21,526 nucleotides of DNA from Roseburia sp. (lineage in GTDB: Bacteria; Bacillota; Clostridia; Lachnospirales; Lachnospiraceae), in contig JAUUNJ010000012.1 of NCBI GenBank assembly GCA_030844625.1, positions 1-21,526 on the forward strand, written 5' to 3'. A model generated the notes under the pieces. It was not told the DNA's origin. It was given only the letters and a program-made list of their open reading frames with translations, and did no database searches. Shown here one piece after another: positions 7,832 through 15,607 of this stretch (position 1 is its first letter; every line of letters begins with the position of its first letter). A program made the position numbers and the translations under genes.

Positions 7832-9493
7832 ATGTCACAATTATACAAAAAATATTTTAAAGAAAAATTGGATGATAAGTGGAAACTTCAATCAGTGGAT
7901 GTTCATTTTCAGGATCATTTTAACTTTGCATATGATGTGCTGGATGTGATTGCAAAGGAAAGTCCTGACAAAAGAGCACTTGTATATAAAAGCTGTCAGG
8001 GAGAAATAAAAGAATTTACTTTTGGACAAATCAGCAGACTCAGCAACAAAATGGCAAATGTGCTGAAAAATGCAGGTATTGGGCGCGGAAGTGCAGTTAT
8101 GCTTATTATGAAAAGAAGATATGAATTCTGGATTGCAATGATGGCACTTCATAAGCTGGGGGCAGTAGCCATACCTACTTCCCATATGGTTTCAGGAAAT
8201 GATATTAAGGAACGAATTATAAAAGCCAATATTAAGGCTATTATTTGTGTCAATGATAATGAAATATGTAAATGTGTTGAGCAGGCACAGGCAGGAATTC
8301 ATACAAATATTATGAAATATATTGTAGGGGACATCCGTCAGGGTTATACCTATATTGCAGAGCTGATGGAAAAGGCATCGGATTGTCTGGAAAGAGTGGA
8401 AACATCAGTACATGATGATATGTTATATTATTTTACTTCGGGAACAACAGGGGAACCCAAAGCAGTAATACATGATTATTCCTATCCGATAGCCCATATT
8501 ATGACAGCAAAGAACTGGCATGGTGTAATCGATGGAGGGCTTCATCTTACAGTGGCAGACTCAGGCTGGGCTAAATCAGCCTGGGGGAAATTATATGGAC
8601 AATGGTTCTGCCAGTGTGGGATTATGGTATATGATTATAATCAGTTTTATGCAAATGAGATTTTACAGATTCTTGAAGAACAGCAAATTACATCTTTCTG
8701 TGCACCGCCTACCATCTACAAATATCTGGTAAGAGAAAATATTAAGAATTATGACCTGTCTTCTCTGACTAAGGCAGTAACAGCAGGGGAACCGATGCCT
8801 ACAGAAGTGGCAAAGAAATTTTACTCTGCCACCGGACTCCAGATACGAGAAGGATTCGGACAGACAGAAACAACTCTTCTGACGGCTACTATGGTGGATG
8901 AAGAACAGCGTGAAGGCTCCATAGGGAGACCCTCACCACTGTACAATATGATAATTGCAGATGGAGACAATAAAGAAGTTCCACCGGGAGAAATCGGAGA
9001 AATTGTGCTGATTCCTGAAAAACCGGGAGAAATTCCGATCGGAGTGTTTAAGGGATATCTTGATGATGACGGTCTTTATCAGGAAGTGTGGGAAGGCGGC
9101 GTTTACCACACAAAAGACAGAGCATACAGGGATGAGGACGGCTATTACTACTTTGTGGGACGAAGCGATGACGTGATTAAATCCAGTGGTTATCGTATCG
9201 GTCCATCAGAAGTAGAAGATATATTGATGAAGCATCCCGCAGTGTTTGAATGTGCAGTAACAGGATATCCTTCAGCAACGCGTGGAGCCATTGTAAAAGC
9301 AACTATTATATTAAACAAAGGATTTGAGCCAGATCATTGTTTGAAAACGGAACTTCAGGATTTTGTAAAAGAACGCACAGCAATTTATAAATATCCAAGA
9401 AGGATAGAATTTGTGGAAGATTTGCCGCGGACAGTCACAGGAAAAATAAGCCGGAAAAAAATTCGTGAGGCAGATGAGAAAAAATTAAAATAA
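7832..9493 (+). CDS. AMP-forming acyl-CoA synthetase, ACSM/medium-chain type
   Basis: This is an adenylate-forming ligase that should activate a carboxylic acid to acyl-AMP and then acyl-CoA. The 553 residues include the P-loop-like YYFTSGTTGEPK (199-210), the ACSM/ACS-type ADSGWAKSAWG (242-252), GFGQTETT (341-348), the hinge region GRSDDVIKSSGYRIGPSEVE (443-462), and the catalytic Lys538 in VTGKISR. The best family match by eye is the medium-chain acyl-CoA synthetase (ACSM) group, which takes C4-C12 or aromatic acids; FadD-type long-chain enzymes look less similar. It is the last gene of the fatty acid operon, 28 bp after accA, with an AAAGG site, and it precedes a terminator. Salvage of exogenous acids is one possible role, but substrate specificity cannot be read. 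Acetate or propionate use is possible. Confidence 0.85.
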   Translation: MSQLYKKYFKEKLDDKWKLQSVDVHFQDHFNFAYDVLDVIAKESPDKRALVYKSCQGEIKEFTFGQISRLSNKMANVLKNAGIGRGSAVMLIMKRRYEFWIAMMALHKLGAVAIPTSHMVSGNDIKERIIKANIKAIICVNDNEICKCVEQAQAGIHTNIMKYIVGDIRQGYTYIAELMEKASDCLERVETSVHDDMLYYFTSGTTGEPKAVIHDYSYPIAHIMTAKNWHGVIDGGLHLTVADSGWAKSAWGKLYGQWFCQCGIMVYDYNQFYANEILQILEEQQITSFCAPPTIYKYLVRENIKNYDLSSLTKAVTAGEPMPTEVAKKFYSATGLQIREGFGQTETTLLTATMVDEEQREGSIGRPSPLYNMIIADGDNKEVPPGEIGEIVLIPEKPGEIPIGVFKGYLDDDGLYQEVWEGGVYHTKDRAYRDEDGYYYFVGRSDDVIKSSGYRIGPSEVEDILMKHPAVFECAVTGYPSATRGAIVKATIILNKGFEPDHCLKTELQDFVKERTAIYKYPRRIEFVEDLPRTVTGKISRKKIREADEKKLK

Positions 9494-9511
9494 ATTATTA
9501 TGAATTGTATT

Positions 9512-9552
9512 ATGGCAGACAACTGAATTGGGTTATCTGCTATTTTCTTTTG
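9512..9552 (+). terminator. Intrinsic terminator of the fatty acid operon
   Basis: The stem pairs ATGGCAGA-c-AACT with GGTT-a-TCTGCTAT around a GAATTG loop, with one C/A mismatch, and is followed by TTTTCTTTTG. It lies 18 bp after the acyl-CoA synthetase stop, so it should end the long operon. Confidence 0.7.
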
Positions 9553-9635
9553 TTAAGTTATAGCTTAATAAAAAAAACAGAGGTCTTAATTTTGTTAGGA
9601 ACATAAAAATATTCACGCATAACCTAAAAAAAATA

Positions 9636-9668
9636 CCTTGTTTAAAATTAGAAAAACAAGTATAAATA
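9636..9668 (+). promoter_or_regulatory. Candidate promoter overlapping an inverted repeat, upstream of the SDR gene
   Basis: TTGTTT, 17 bases and TATAAA form a plausible but weak sigma-A promoter. The same stretch carries an imperfect dyad, ATACCTTGTTT paired with AAACAAGTAT (one bulged base), which could be an operator. Its transcript would begin just before the hairpin at 9678, so any expression of the SDR from here must read through that hairpin. Confidence 0.35.
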
Positions 9669-9677
9669 CTATAACGC

Positions 9678-9716
9678 AACGGAGCAGGTAATTAGTTTAC
9701 CGGCTTCGTTTTTTTA
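9678..9716 (+). terminator. Strong terminator-like hairpin in the SDR leader
   Basis: A 14-position stem pairs AACGGAGC-a-GGTAA with TTTACC-g-GCTTCGTT (one A/G mismatch, one G-T pair) around a TTAGT loop, directly followed by seven or more T. It is 38 bp upstream of the SDR start, so it is either a second terminator for the preceding operon or an attenuator for the SDR. A weak promoter, TTTACC-N16-TATAAA, can be drawn within its 3' arm (9696-9723). Confidence 0.65.
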
Positions 9717-9753
9717 TTATAAAGAATTCAAATGCAGTGAGAAAGGAGTATAT

Positions 9754-10548
9754 ATGGGAAAATTAGATGGTAAAGTTGCAATTATTACAGGGGCGTCTAA
9801 GGGTATTGGTGAAGGAATTGCAAAAGTATATGCAAAATATGGAGCCAAATGCGTTTTGGCGGCAAGAGGATATGAAGTAATAAAACTTGGGGAAAAATTA
9901 AAGGATGAGGGCTATGAAGCTGTGGGAGTTCAGGTGGATGTATCTGATTATGAAAGTATAAAGAAAATGGTAGAGACCGCTGAAAGCATATACGGAAAAG
10001 CAGATATTTTAGTATGTAATGCAGGAGTATGTGTTCTGGAAGACTTTTTGGCTGACAATGATTTCAAAAATCGGGATCTGCATTTTGACATTAATATTAA
10101 AGGTGTTTGGAATACGGCAAAAGCAGTGATACCGGGAATGATTAAAAAGGGAAGAGGAGCAATAGTTGTGATGAGCTCGGTTACAGGAGACATGGTTGCT
10201 GACCCGGGAGAAGTGGCATATGCCACGTCAAAGGCGGCGTTAGTAGGCTTTACAAAATCAATGGCGAGGGAAGTTGCAGATAAGAATATCAGGGTGAATG
10301 CAATCTGTCCGGGATATGTAAGAACTCCACTTGTAGAGGGAATGGCAAAACAATCTGACCCGGAGAATCCGGAAAGGGCCATTCAGGCAATTGCTGATGC
10401 AGTTCCCTTGGGAAGATTGGCAGATCCTCTTGAAGTTGGAGAACTGGCAGCATTTCTTGGGTGCGACGAGTCAAGTTATATTACAGGAACTCAGATTGTA
10501 ATAGATGGAGGAAGTACATTGCCGGAAACGAGTTCCATGGGACAATAA
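9754..10548 (+). CDS. ucpA: Short-chain dehydrogenase/reductase, UcpA-like
   Basis: This is a classical NAD(P)-dependent SDR of 264 residues. It has the cofactor motif TGASKGIG (12-19), CNAG (88-91) in place of NNAG, Asn114, Ser142, and Tyr156/Lys160 (YATSK). The stretches DINIKGVWN, SSVTGDMVADPGE, NAICPGYVRTP, RLADPLEVGELAAFL and IDGGSTLPET closely resemble E. coli UcpA as I recall it, an oxidoreductase linked to furan-aldehyde tolerance whose natural substrate is unsettled. The start follows AAAGGAG. It sits between a terminator-like hairpin and an AraC-type regulator gene, so it probably belongs with the aminotransferase/kinase/permease locus rather than the fatty acid genes. It could oxidise or reduce an alcohol or aldehyde made in that pathway, but this is inference. 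Confidence 0.85.
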   Translation: MGKLDGKVAIITGASKGIGEGIAKVYAKYGAKCVLAARGYEVIKLGEKLKDEGYEAVGVQVDVSDYESIKKMVETAESIYGKADILVCNAGVCVLEDFLADNDFKNRDLHFDINIKGVWNTAKAVIPGMIKKGRGAIVVMSSVTGDMVADPGEVAYATSKAALVGFTKSMAREVADKNIRVNAICPGYVRTPLVEGMAKQSDPENPERAIQAIADAVPLGRLADPLEVGELAAFLGCDESSYITGTQIVIDGGSTLPETSSMGQ

Positions 10549-10601
10549 AGAAATCCCTGAAATTTCCGGTTGGGGCATAGTGATATAAGACGGGAGAACA
10601 T

Positions 10602-11654
10602 ATGCAGTATATAAGTATTTATGATAAAAATGGTGTGATTTCAAAACAGATTTATGAAATGAGCTTTTGGAAAAAACGTCAGGATCTGGTCTTAAATAAT
10701 AGTGTTTTGACAGATAGTAGAAAACTGATTCATAATCTTCAAAAAATAAAGCCTAATGTTTTTATTATGATAATAGACAACACCGACATAAGTACATGTG
10801 AAGGAATCAGATTAATCAAAAAGAAACTGACGGGAATTAACATTATCTGTGTAGGTTATGATAATTCTTATGAGACTGTGAGAAAATATTTTCACAGCGG
10901 GGTCTTTGATTATCTTATATTTCCGTTGGAGGAAGAGACATTGCTGGATTCCGTACTTAGAGTGTATATGGGATTTGGTTTAGATTATATATTGAATGAT
11001 TTGCAGCTAAAGGTAGATGCATTGATAGAAAATATTTTTGTTGGTGGAGGTCAGGAAGAATATATTATTAATAATATAATGAATCAGATTTACAGAGACT
11101 GGAAAAATGATCCTCTTAACTGCCAGATTATTTCCGATAAAGCAAAGTATCATATTTACGAGATGCTGATTGAGAGAAAGTCCTGGCTTGAGAAATTTTT
11201 GTATCGAAATGATTTTTCCTATCACTTGGGATTTTCTGTTAAGACAAAAGAGGAAATTATGAGTAATTGGCTCAGATGTTTTAAAGAAGCAAGTGCAATG
11301 GTTACAAAATATCAAATGATTGATGACAAGCTGGTATATCACATTGGAAAATACGTTGTGGTCCATGTAGATGAAAAGTTATCTTTGGATACGGTAGCTC
11401 AGGAAGTCTTTTTAAATCCAAGCTATGTCAGTCATATTTTTAAAAAGATAACGGGAATGAGCTTTACAAATTTTATTACGGAAGTGAAAATTGACAGGGC
11501 GAAGGTTTTACTCAGAGATAATAATATAAGAATTTATGATGTGGCAAATATTTTGGGATTTAACAATCCTGAATATTTTACCAGAAAATTTAAAGGGAGG
11601 ACAGGATTATCGCCAATAGAATATAAGAAATTTTTGGAACAAAAATATATCTGA
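10602..11654 (+). CDS. AraC-family regulator with degenerate receiver-like N-terminus
   Basis: A 350-residue transcription regulator. The C-terminal ~100 residues (about 250-350) form a double helix-turn-helix AraC domain: LSLDTVAQEVFLNPSYVSHI, then IYDVANILGFNNPEYFTRKF and GLSPIEYKKF. The N-terminal ~120 residues follow the response-regulator pattern. Asp59 in IMIIDNTD is at the phospho-acceptor position, and GVFDYLIFPLEEETL matches the usual GAFDYLLKPxxxxxL, but Phe replaces the conserved Lys and the N-terminal acidic pair is not clear. It is therefore probably a pseudo-receiver or ligand sensor, and no histidine kinase is nearby. A helical linker occupies about 125-250. ATG 10602 follows GGGAG. 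The gene sits between the SDR and the aminotransferase, which has its own promoter 37 bp on, so it likely controls one or both. Confidence 0.85.
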   Translation: MQYISIYDKNGVISKQIYEMSFWKKRQDLVLNNSVLTDSRKLIHNLQKIKPNVFIMIIDNTDISTCEGIRLIKKKLTGINIICVGYDNSYETVRKYFHSGVFDYLIFPLEEETLLDSVLRVYMGFGLDYILNDLQLKVDALIENIFVGGGQEEYIINNIMNQIYRDWKNDPLNCQIISDKAKYHIYEMLIERKSWLEKFLYRNDFSYHLGFSVKTKEEIMSNWLRCFKEASAMVTKYQMIDDKLVYHIGKYVVVHVDEKLSLDTVAQEVFLNPSYVSHIFKKITGMSFTNFITEVKIDRAKVLLRDNNIRIYDVANILGFNNPEYFTRKFKGRTGLSPIEYKKFLEQKYI

Positions 11655-11690
11655 GATAAAAATATTTCAGATTAAAGCAAAAGTAGTTCA

Positions 11691-11718
11691 TTGTATAAGA
11701 ATGGAATTTAAGTATAAT
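11691..11718 (+). promoter_or_regulatory. Sigma-A promoter for the aminotransferase operon
   Basis: TTGTAT (11691-11696), a 16-base spacer, and a perfect TATAAT (11713-11718) lie just upstream of AAGGAG (11728-11733) and ATG 11741. The predicted leader is only about 15 bases. The weak -35 fits activation by the adjacent AraC-type regulator. Confidence 0.6.
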
Positions 11719-11740
11719 TATCGCATGAAGGAGAAAAAAT

Positions 11741-13012
11741 ATGACAGTAGAAGAAATTTTTAACAGTACAACAAAAGAAGAAGTGTTTGAAAAATCAATC
11801 AAATATTGGAATAGTGGAAAAACCAGGGAATGGCTTGATTTAAAAATAGATTTATTAATTGGAAAGCGTGAAGGATACTACTTCTGGGATATGGAGGGCA
11901 AAAAACTTATGGATGTTCATATCAATGGAGGTACATACAGTTTAGGGCACAGAAATCCGGAAGTAATTGAGGCGTTGGTTGAGGCAACAAAATTGGTGGA
12001 TATTGGAAATCACCATTTTCCATCTCCATTAAAAGCCAAGCTGGCAGAAACGGTAGTAAAAGCATCCACAAAGGGAATGCAGCATGTAATCTATGGTTCC
12101 AGTGGTGGCGAGGTAATTGACCTGGCATTAAAATGTGCCAGATCTGCTACAGGAAGAAAGAAAATTGTCAGTATTGAAAATTGTTATCATGGTCATACAG
12201 GTCTGGCAGTGGCAGCAGGTGCAGACAGATATTGTACTTTATTCCATGCAGAGAGACCGGAATTTATAAAGGTTCCTTTTAATGATACAGAGGCAATGGA
12301 ACAGGCATTAAAGGGTGAGGATGTCGCCTGTGTCATTATGGAGACAATTCCTGCAACATATGGCTTTCCTCTTCCGGAAGACGGATACCTTCCGGAAGTT
12401 AAGAAACTTTGTGAAAAATATGGTTCACTTTACATAGCAGATGAGGTTCAGACAGGACTGATGAGAAGTGGAAAGATGTGGTGTGTTGAGACTTATGGTG
12501 TAGAGCCTGATATTATTGTCACATCCAAGGGATTTTCCGGCGGTGTTTATCCCATATCCGCTGTTATCTTAAATGAAAAGGCTTCCTATTGGATGACACA
12601 GGATGGAAGTGCCCATATGGCAACATTTGGAGGAAGCGAACTTGGATGTGCCTGTGCACTAAAGGTTTTTGAAATCTTACAGAGAGAGGAAACCAAGAAA
12701 AATATTGAATTTGTTTCTTCTTATCTCAGAGAAGGTCTGAATGAAATCATGAAAGATAATCCTGATACTTTTATAGGAATCAGGCAGAATGGAACAATCA
12801 TGGGTCTGGAATTTGCAGGAAAAGAGGGAGCGATTCCGGTAATGCAGCATTTATATAATAATGGGGTGTGGGGCATTTACTCCCAGCTTGATCCTCACGT
12901 ATTGCAGTTTAAGCCGGGTGTGCTCTGCACAAAAGAATACTGTGATGAATTGTTGGAGAAAATGGCATATGGTATTCAGGAAGCAAAAGAGGATATTTTA
13001 AAACAGGCATAA
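11741..13012 (+). CDS. Class III PLP-dependent aminotransferase or phospholyase
   Basis: A fold-type I PLP enzyme of 423 residues. The phosphate-binding GSSGGE lies at 119-124, NCYHGHTG near 147-153, the pyridine-binding Asp234 in IADEVQTGLMRSG, and the Schiff-base Lys263 in VTSKGFSGGVYPIS. The GGVYPISAV segment resembles ornithine or putrescine aminotransferases. However, the C-terminal HVLQFKPG (386-393) lacks the Arg-x-x-PP found in many of those enzymes and resembles the NVLKxKPP segment of ethanolamine-phosphate and phosphohydroxylysine phospholyases as I remember them. The neighbouring small-molecule kinase supports a phospholyase reading: elimination of phosphate and ammonia to give an aldehyde. 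It starts behind AAGGAG with its own promoter, and a terminator-like hairpin follows. The family is secure; the reaction is not. Confidence 0.85.
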   Translation: MTVEEIFNSTTKEEVFEKSIKYWNSGKTREWLDLKIDLLIGKREGYYFWDMEGKKLMDVHINGGTYSLGHRNPEVIEALVEATKLVDIGNHHFPSPLKAKLAETVVKASTKGMQHVIYGSSGGEVIDLALKCARSATGRKKIVSIENCYHGHTGLAVAAGADRYCTLFHAERPEFIKVPFNDTEAMEQALKGEDVACVIMETIPATYGFPLPEDGYLPEVKKLCEKYGSLYIADEVQTGLMRSGKMWCVETYGVEPDIIVTSKGFSGGVYPISAVILNEKASYWMTQDGSAHMATFGGSELGCACALKVFEILQREETKKNIEFVSSYLREGLNEIMKDNPDTFIGIRQNGTIMGLEFAGKEGAIPVMQHLYNNGVWGIYSQLDPHVLQFKPGVLCTKEYCDELLEKMAYGIQEAKEDILKQA

Positions 13013-13040
13013 TCAGCTATGTGAATATAGATTGGTACAA

Positions 13041-13080
13041 GGGTGTACATTCAGTTATATGAGTGTACCCCATTTTTTTA
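13041..13080 (+). terminator. Terminator or attenuator between PLP enzyme and kinase genes
   Basis: GGGTGTAC pairs with GTGTACCC (eight pairs, two of them G-U) across a 14-base loop, followed by CA and seven T. No clear promoter separates it from the kinase at 13111, so the kinase, permease and P-II genes would depend on read-through. It may reduce their expression relative to the PLP enzyme. Confidence 0.6.
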
Positions 13081-13110
13081 TACAAAAGACGACGGAGGGA
13101 GGAAACATAA

Positions 13111-14106
13111 ATGGCATTTGAAAATGTTGAATTATTTGATCAGATTGCAAATGATTCGCTAAAAAAATATGGGTGGCAGGACATTGGAAAGTCAAAATTA
13201 ATTGTTTTATCTGAGAATGCAACTTATATGGTGAAGAAAAAGAATTCTGATGAAAATATGGGCGTGCTCAGAATCAGCAGACCGGGATATCACACACTTG
13301 ATGAACTGAACTCAGAGATGAAGTGGTTGAATCAGATTAATGAATATACGCCGCTTGTTGTTGCAAATCCAATTCAGGGAACGGATGGAAGTAATATCCA
13401 GATTGTAAAAGGAAGGGATGGAAAAGATTATTTTTGTGTTATCTGTGAGTTCTTACCGGGAAGTGCTCCGGACGAAAATAATGAGGAGCAGATGATTAAA
13501 CAGTTCTCTTATTTAGGAGAAACAACTGCTTACCTTCACAGACAAACAGAAATATGGAATGGAACAGATAAGCTGAATCGAATGGAATGGAATTATGACA
13601 CGATTATTGGTGAACATGCAGCGTGGGGGAAATGGAATGATTTTTCTGAAATGACTCCAAAAGCAGAGAAAATGCTTACGGAAGTTTCCCAAATTATAGA
13701 AAAGAGATTACAGAGGTATGGAAAGAATGAAAATAACTATGGTTTGATTCATGCAGATTTAAGGCTGGCTAATCTGTTATTAGAGGGGGATCAGATTAAG
13801 GTCATTGATTTTGATGACTGTGGTTTTGGATGGCATCTGCATGATTTAGCTTCAGCACTTAGTTTTATTGAAGAGAAACCTATTGTACCAAAGCTTGTCA
13901 ATGCATGGCTGGCAGGTTACAGGAAGGTACTTCCGTTTACAGATACCGATTTTGAGGAAATAGATACCTTTATTATGATGAGACGTCTTCAATTGACAGC
14001 GTGGCTGGCAAGTCATCAGGAATCCGGTCCGGTGGAAGAACTGAGCGTGGGCTGGATGGATGGAACTATAGAACTGGCAGAACGTTATCTGAGACTGTTC
14101 GGATAA
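13111..14106 (+). CDS. APH-fold small-molecule kinase (phosphotransferase family)
   Basis: A 331-residue aminoglycoside-phosphotransferase/choline-kinase fold enzyme. The catalytic loop is HADLRLAN (His214, Asp216, Asn221) and the metal-binding segment is IDFDDCGFGW (Asp233, Asp235, Asp236). The N-lobe has VLSENATYMV, followed by a hinge-like ICEFLPG (111-117). Relatives phosphorylate hydroxyl groups of amino acids and amines (homoserine, hydroxylysine, choline, ethanolamine) as well as aminoglycosides. It lies between a class III PLP enzyme and an amino acid permease, so a substrate bearing both hydroxyl and amino groups, taken up by the permease, is the best guess. Antibiotic resistance is unlikely in this context. 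GGAGGGAGG (13094-13102) gives a strong ribosome site. The specific substrate is unknown. Confidence 0.82.
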   Translation: MAFENVELFDQIANDSLKKYGWQDIGKSKLIVLSENATYMVKKKNSDENMGVLRISRPGYHTLDELNSEMKWLNQINEYTPLVVANPIQGTDGSNIQIVKGRDGKDYFCVICEFLPGSAPDENNEEQMIKQFSYLGETTAYLHRQTEIWNGTDKLNRMEWNYDTIIGEHAAWGKWNDFSEMTPKAEKMLTEVSQIIEKRLQRYGKNENNYGLIHADLRLANLLLEGDQIKVIDFDDCGFGWHLHDLASALSFIEEKPIVPKLVNAWLAGYRKVLPFTDTDFEEIDTFIMMRRLQLTAWLASHQESGPVEELSVGWMDGTIELAERYLRLFG

Positions 14107-14171
14107 TAATATCCTGTTGGATTTTACATATATTTACCCCGATAACAATAAGAAGAAAAGGAGAGAGAGTT

Positions 14172-15605
14172 ATGAGTGATGCAGGAGTATTAAAAAATTC
14201 AAAAGTAACTAAGAGAAATAATACATTATCAAAGTCAATGAAGCTTATTTATGTATATGCCATGGCTACCGGTGCAATATTTACATTTATGTGTTACTGG
14301 GATGGAATCTTTATGTCCTATACCGGACCGGCAACATTTCTTGCCTTTGCATTAATGACATTAATGGTACTGCCAACTGCATTTGTTTATGCAGAATTTT
14401 CCACAATGCTGCCAAGCACAGGTTCCTGTCTTGTATTTAATACAGTAGGAATTAATAAACATGCAGGATTCTGGTCTGCATGGCTGATTATGTGTGCATG
14501 GATTGCCGTTCCGGCTTGTGGTGTTTTGGGAATTATTGACTGGTTGAATTATCAGTTCCGGTTTAATCTGAGCGGAACGACAGCGGTAATCGTAGGTGCA
14601 ATTGTATTAGTGGCATGGTGTGTGCTCAGTATGTTTAAAAATGTTGTGGCAGGAAAAGTCCAGTCATTTATGCTTTTTGCAGGTATCACTGGTGTTATTA
14701 TCTGCTCATTAATGTTCTTATTCAGTGGACATTGGAGTATTTCAAATTTCGAGGGATTCTTTACAAGCAGCAATGATATTAAATGGGGAGGAACCTTTAC
14801 AACAGGAATTGCGTGGATTGTAGGATGTTCTTTTATGATAACTCCATATTTTGGTTTTGAAACAGTACCGGCAATGGTTGAAGAGGGAGATTTCCCGATT
14901 AAGGATCAGAAAAAGGCAATTCTTGGATCTGTATTGACCTGCGGTGCAATTTACACAATATTTTTCTTCTGCATGGCAGGAGTAATGCCTTGGGAACAAT
15001 TGACAAATACCGGTGATTGTCATGCTTTCATTACTTTTGAAGCTTTGCAGTATTGCTTTGGAGACAGAATTGCATGGTTTGTTCTGATTATGGGTATTGT
15101 GGGAGTTGTTTTCCCAATTGGCACTTCAGTGCTCGGTTTTTGGTATTCAGGTGTAAGAATGATTTATGCTATGGGCAGACAGAATTTCCTTCCAAAGCAG
15201 TTTTCTTATACAAATAAATATTCACAGCCGATTCTTCCAAACATTTTAATTTTATTAGTAAGTGTGGGATTTCTGGCAATGAGAAGTATTACAGCATTTT
15301 TTGATCTGATGGCATTTGCCTGTGCATTATGCTATGTCATAACTTCCATATCTTCCATTGTGTTATCAAAGAAGCATCCTGAATGGGAGAGACCATATAA
15401 ATGTAATATGGGAATAAAAATTTTATCTATGATTATAATGATTGTCATTGCATTTTTCTGTACCATTGGTATTGGTAAGGAAACATGGTTAGGATTTATC
15501 GGATATATCGGTGTGGGAGCAGTGCTGTGGCTGTTTATGATGGCTATCAAGTGGCCAAAGGAAAAAGTTTGGATGAAGACGCCTGAGGGTGAAAAGGAGT
15601 TTTAA
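14172..15605 (+). CDS. APC-superfamily amino acid/amine permease
   Basis: A polytopic membrane transporter of 477 residues with about 12 hydrophobic segments. It begins with a short cytoplasmic tail (MSDAGVLKNSKVTKRNN) and then the LIYVYAMATGAIFTF first helix. VYAEFSTMLPSTGS resembles the second-helix motif of APC transporters. FGFETVPAMVEEGDFP resembles the sixth-helix GFE(T/A) motif of glutamate/GABA- and ethanolamine-type members. The open frame runs upstream into the kinase gene, but ATG 14172 with AAAAGGAG at 14156-14163 is the real start. It is 65 bp after the kinase stop without a terminator, and a P-II gene begins 3 bp after its stop. It should import the substrate of the kinase/PLP pathway. 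The substrate is not readable, but amino acid or ethanolamine-like amine is reasonable. Confidence 0.88.
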   Translation: MSDAGVLKNSKVTKRNNTLSKSMKLIYVYAMATGAIFTFMCYWDGIFMSYTGPATFLAFALMTLMVLPTAFVYAEFSTMLPSTGSCLVFNTVGINKHAGFWSAWLIMCAWIAVPACGVLGIIDWLNYQFRFNLSGTTAVIVGAIVLVAWCVLSMFKNVVAGKVQSFMLFAGITGVIICSLMFLFSGHWSISNFEGFFTSSNDIKWGGTFTTGIAWIVGCSFMITPYFGFETVPAMVEEGDFPIKDQKKAILGSVLTCGAIYTIFFFCMAGVMPWEQLTNTGDCHAFITFEALQYCFGDRIAWFVLIMGIVGVVFPIGTSVLGFWYSGVRMIYAMGRQNFLPKQFSYTNKYSQPILPNILILLVSVGFLAMRSITAFFDLMAFACALCYVITSISSIVLSKKHPEWERPYKCNMGIKILSMIIMIVIAFFCTIGIGKETWLGFIGYIGVGAVLWLFMMAIKWPKEKVWMKTPEGEKEF

Positions 15606-15607
15606 TC

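Noticed and set aside
13111..14106. Aminoglycoside resistance kinase
   Set aside because: The fold matches, but the context is a metabolic and transport operon, and the APH fold is shared by many metabolite kinases.
14001..14171. Longer permease frame starting within the kinase gene
   Set aside because: The extra 57 residues are an out-of-frame reading of the kinase end; ATG 14172 has a strong ribosome site and begins the permease fold.
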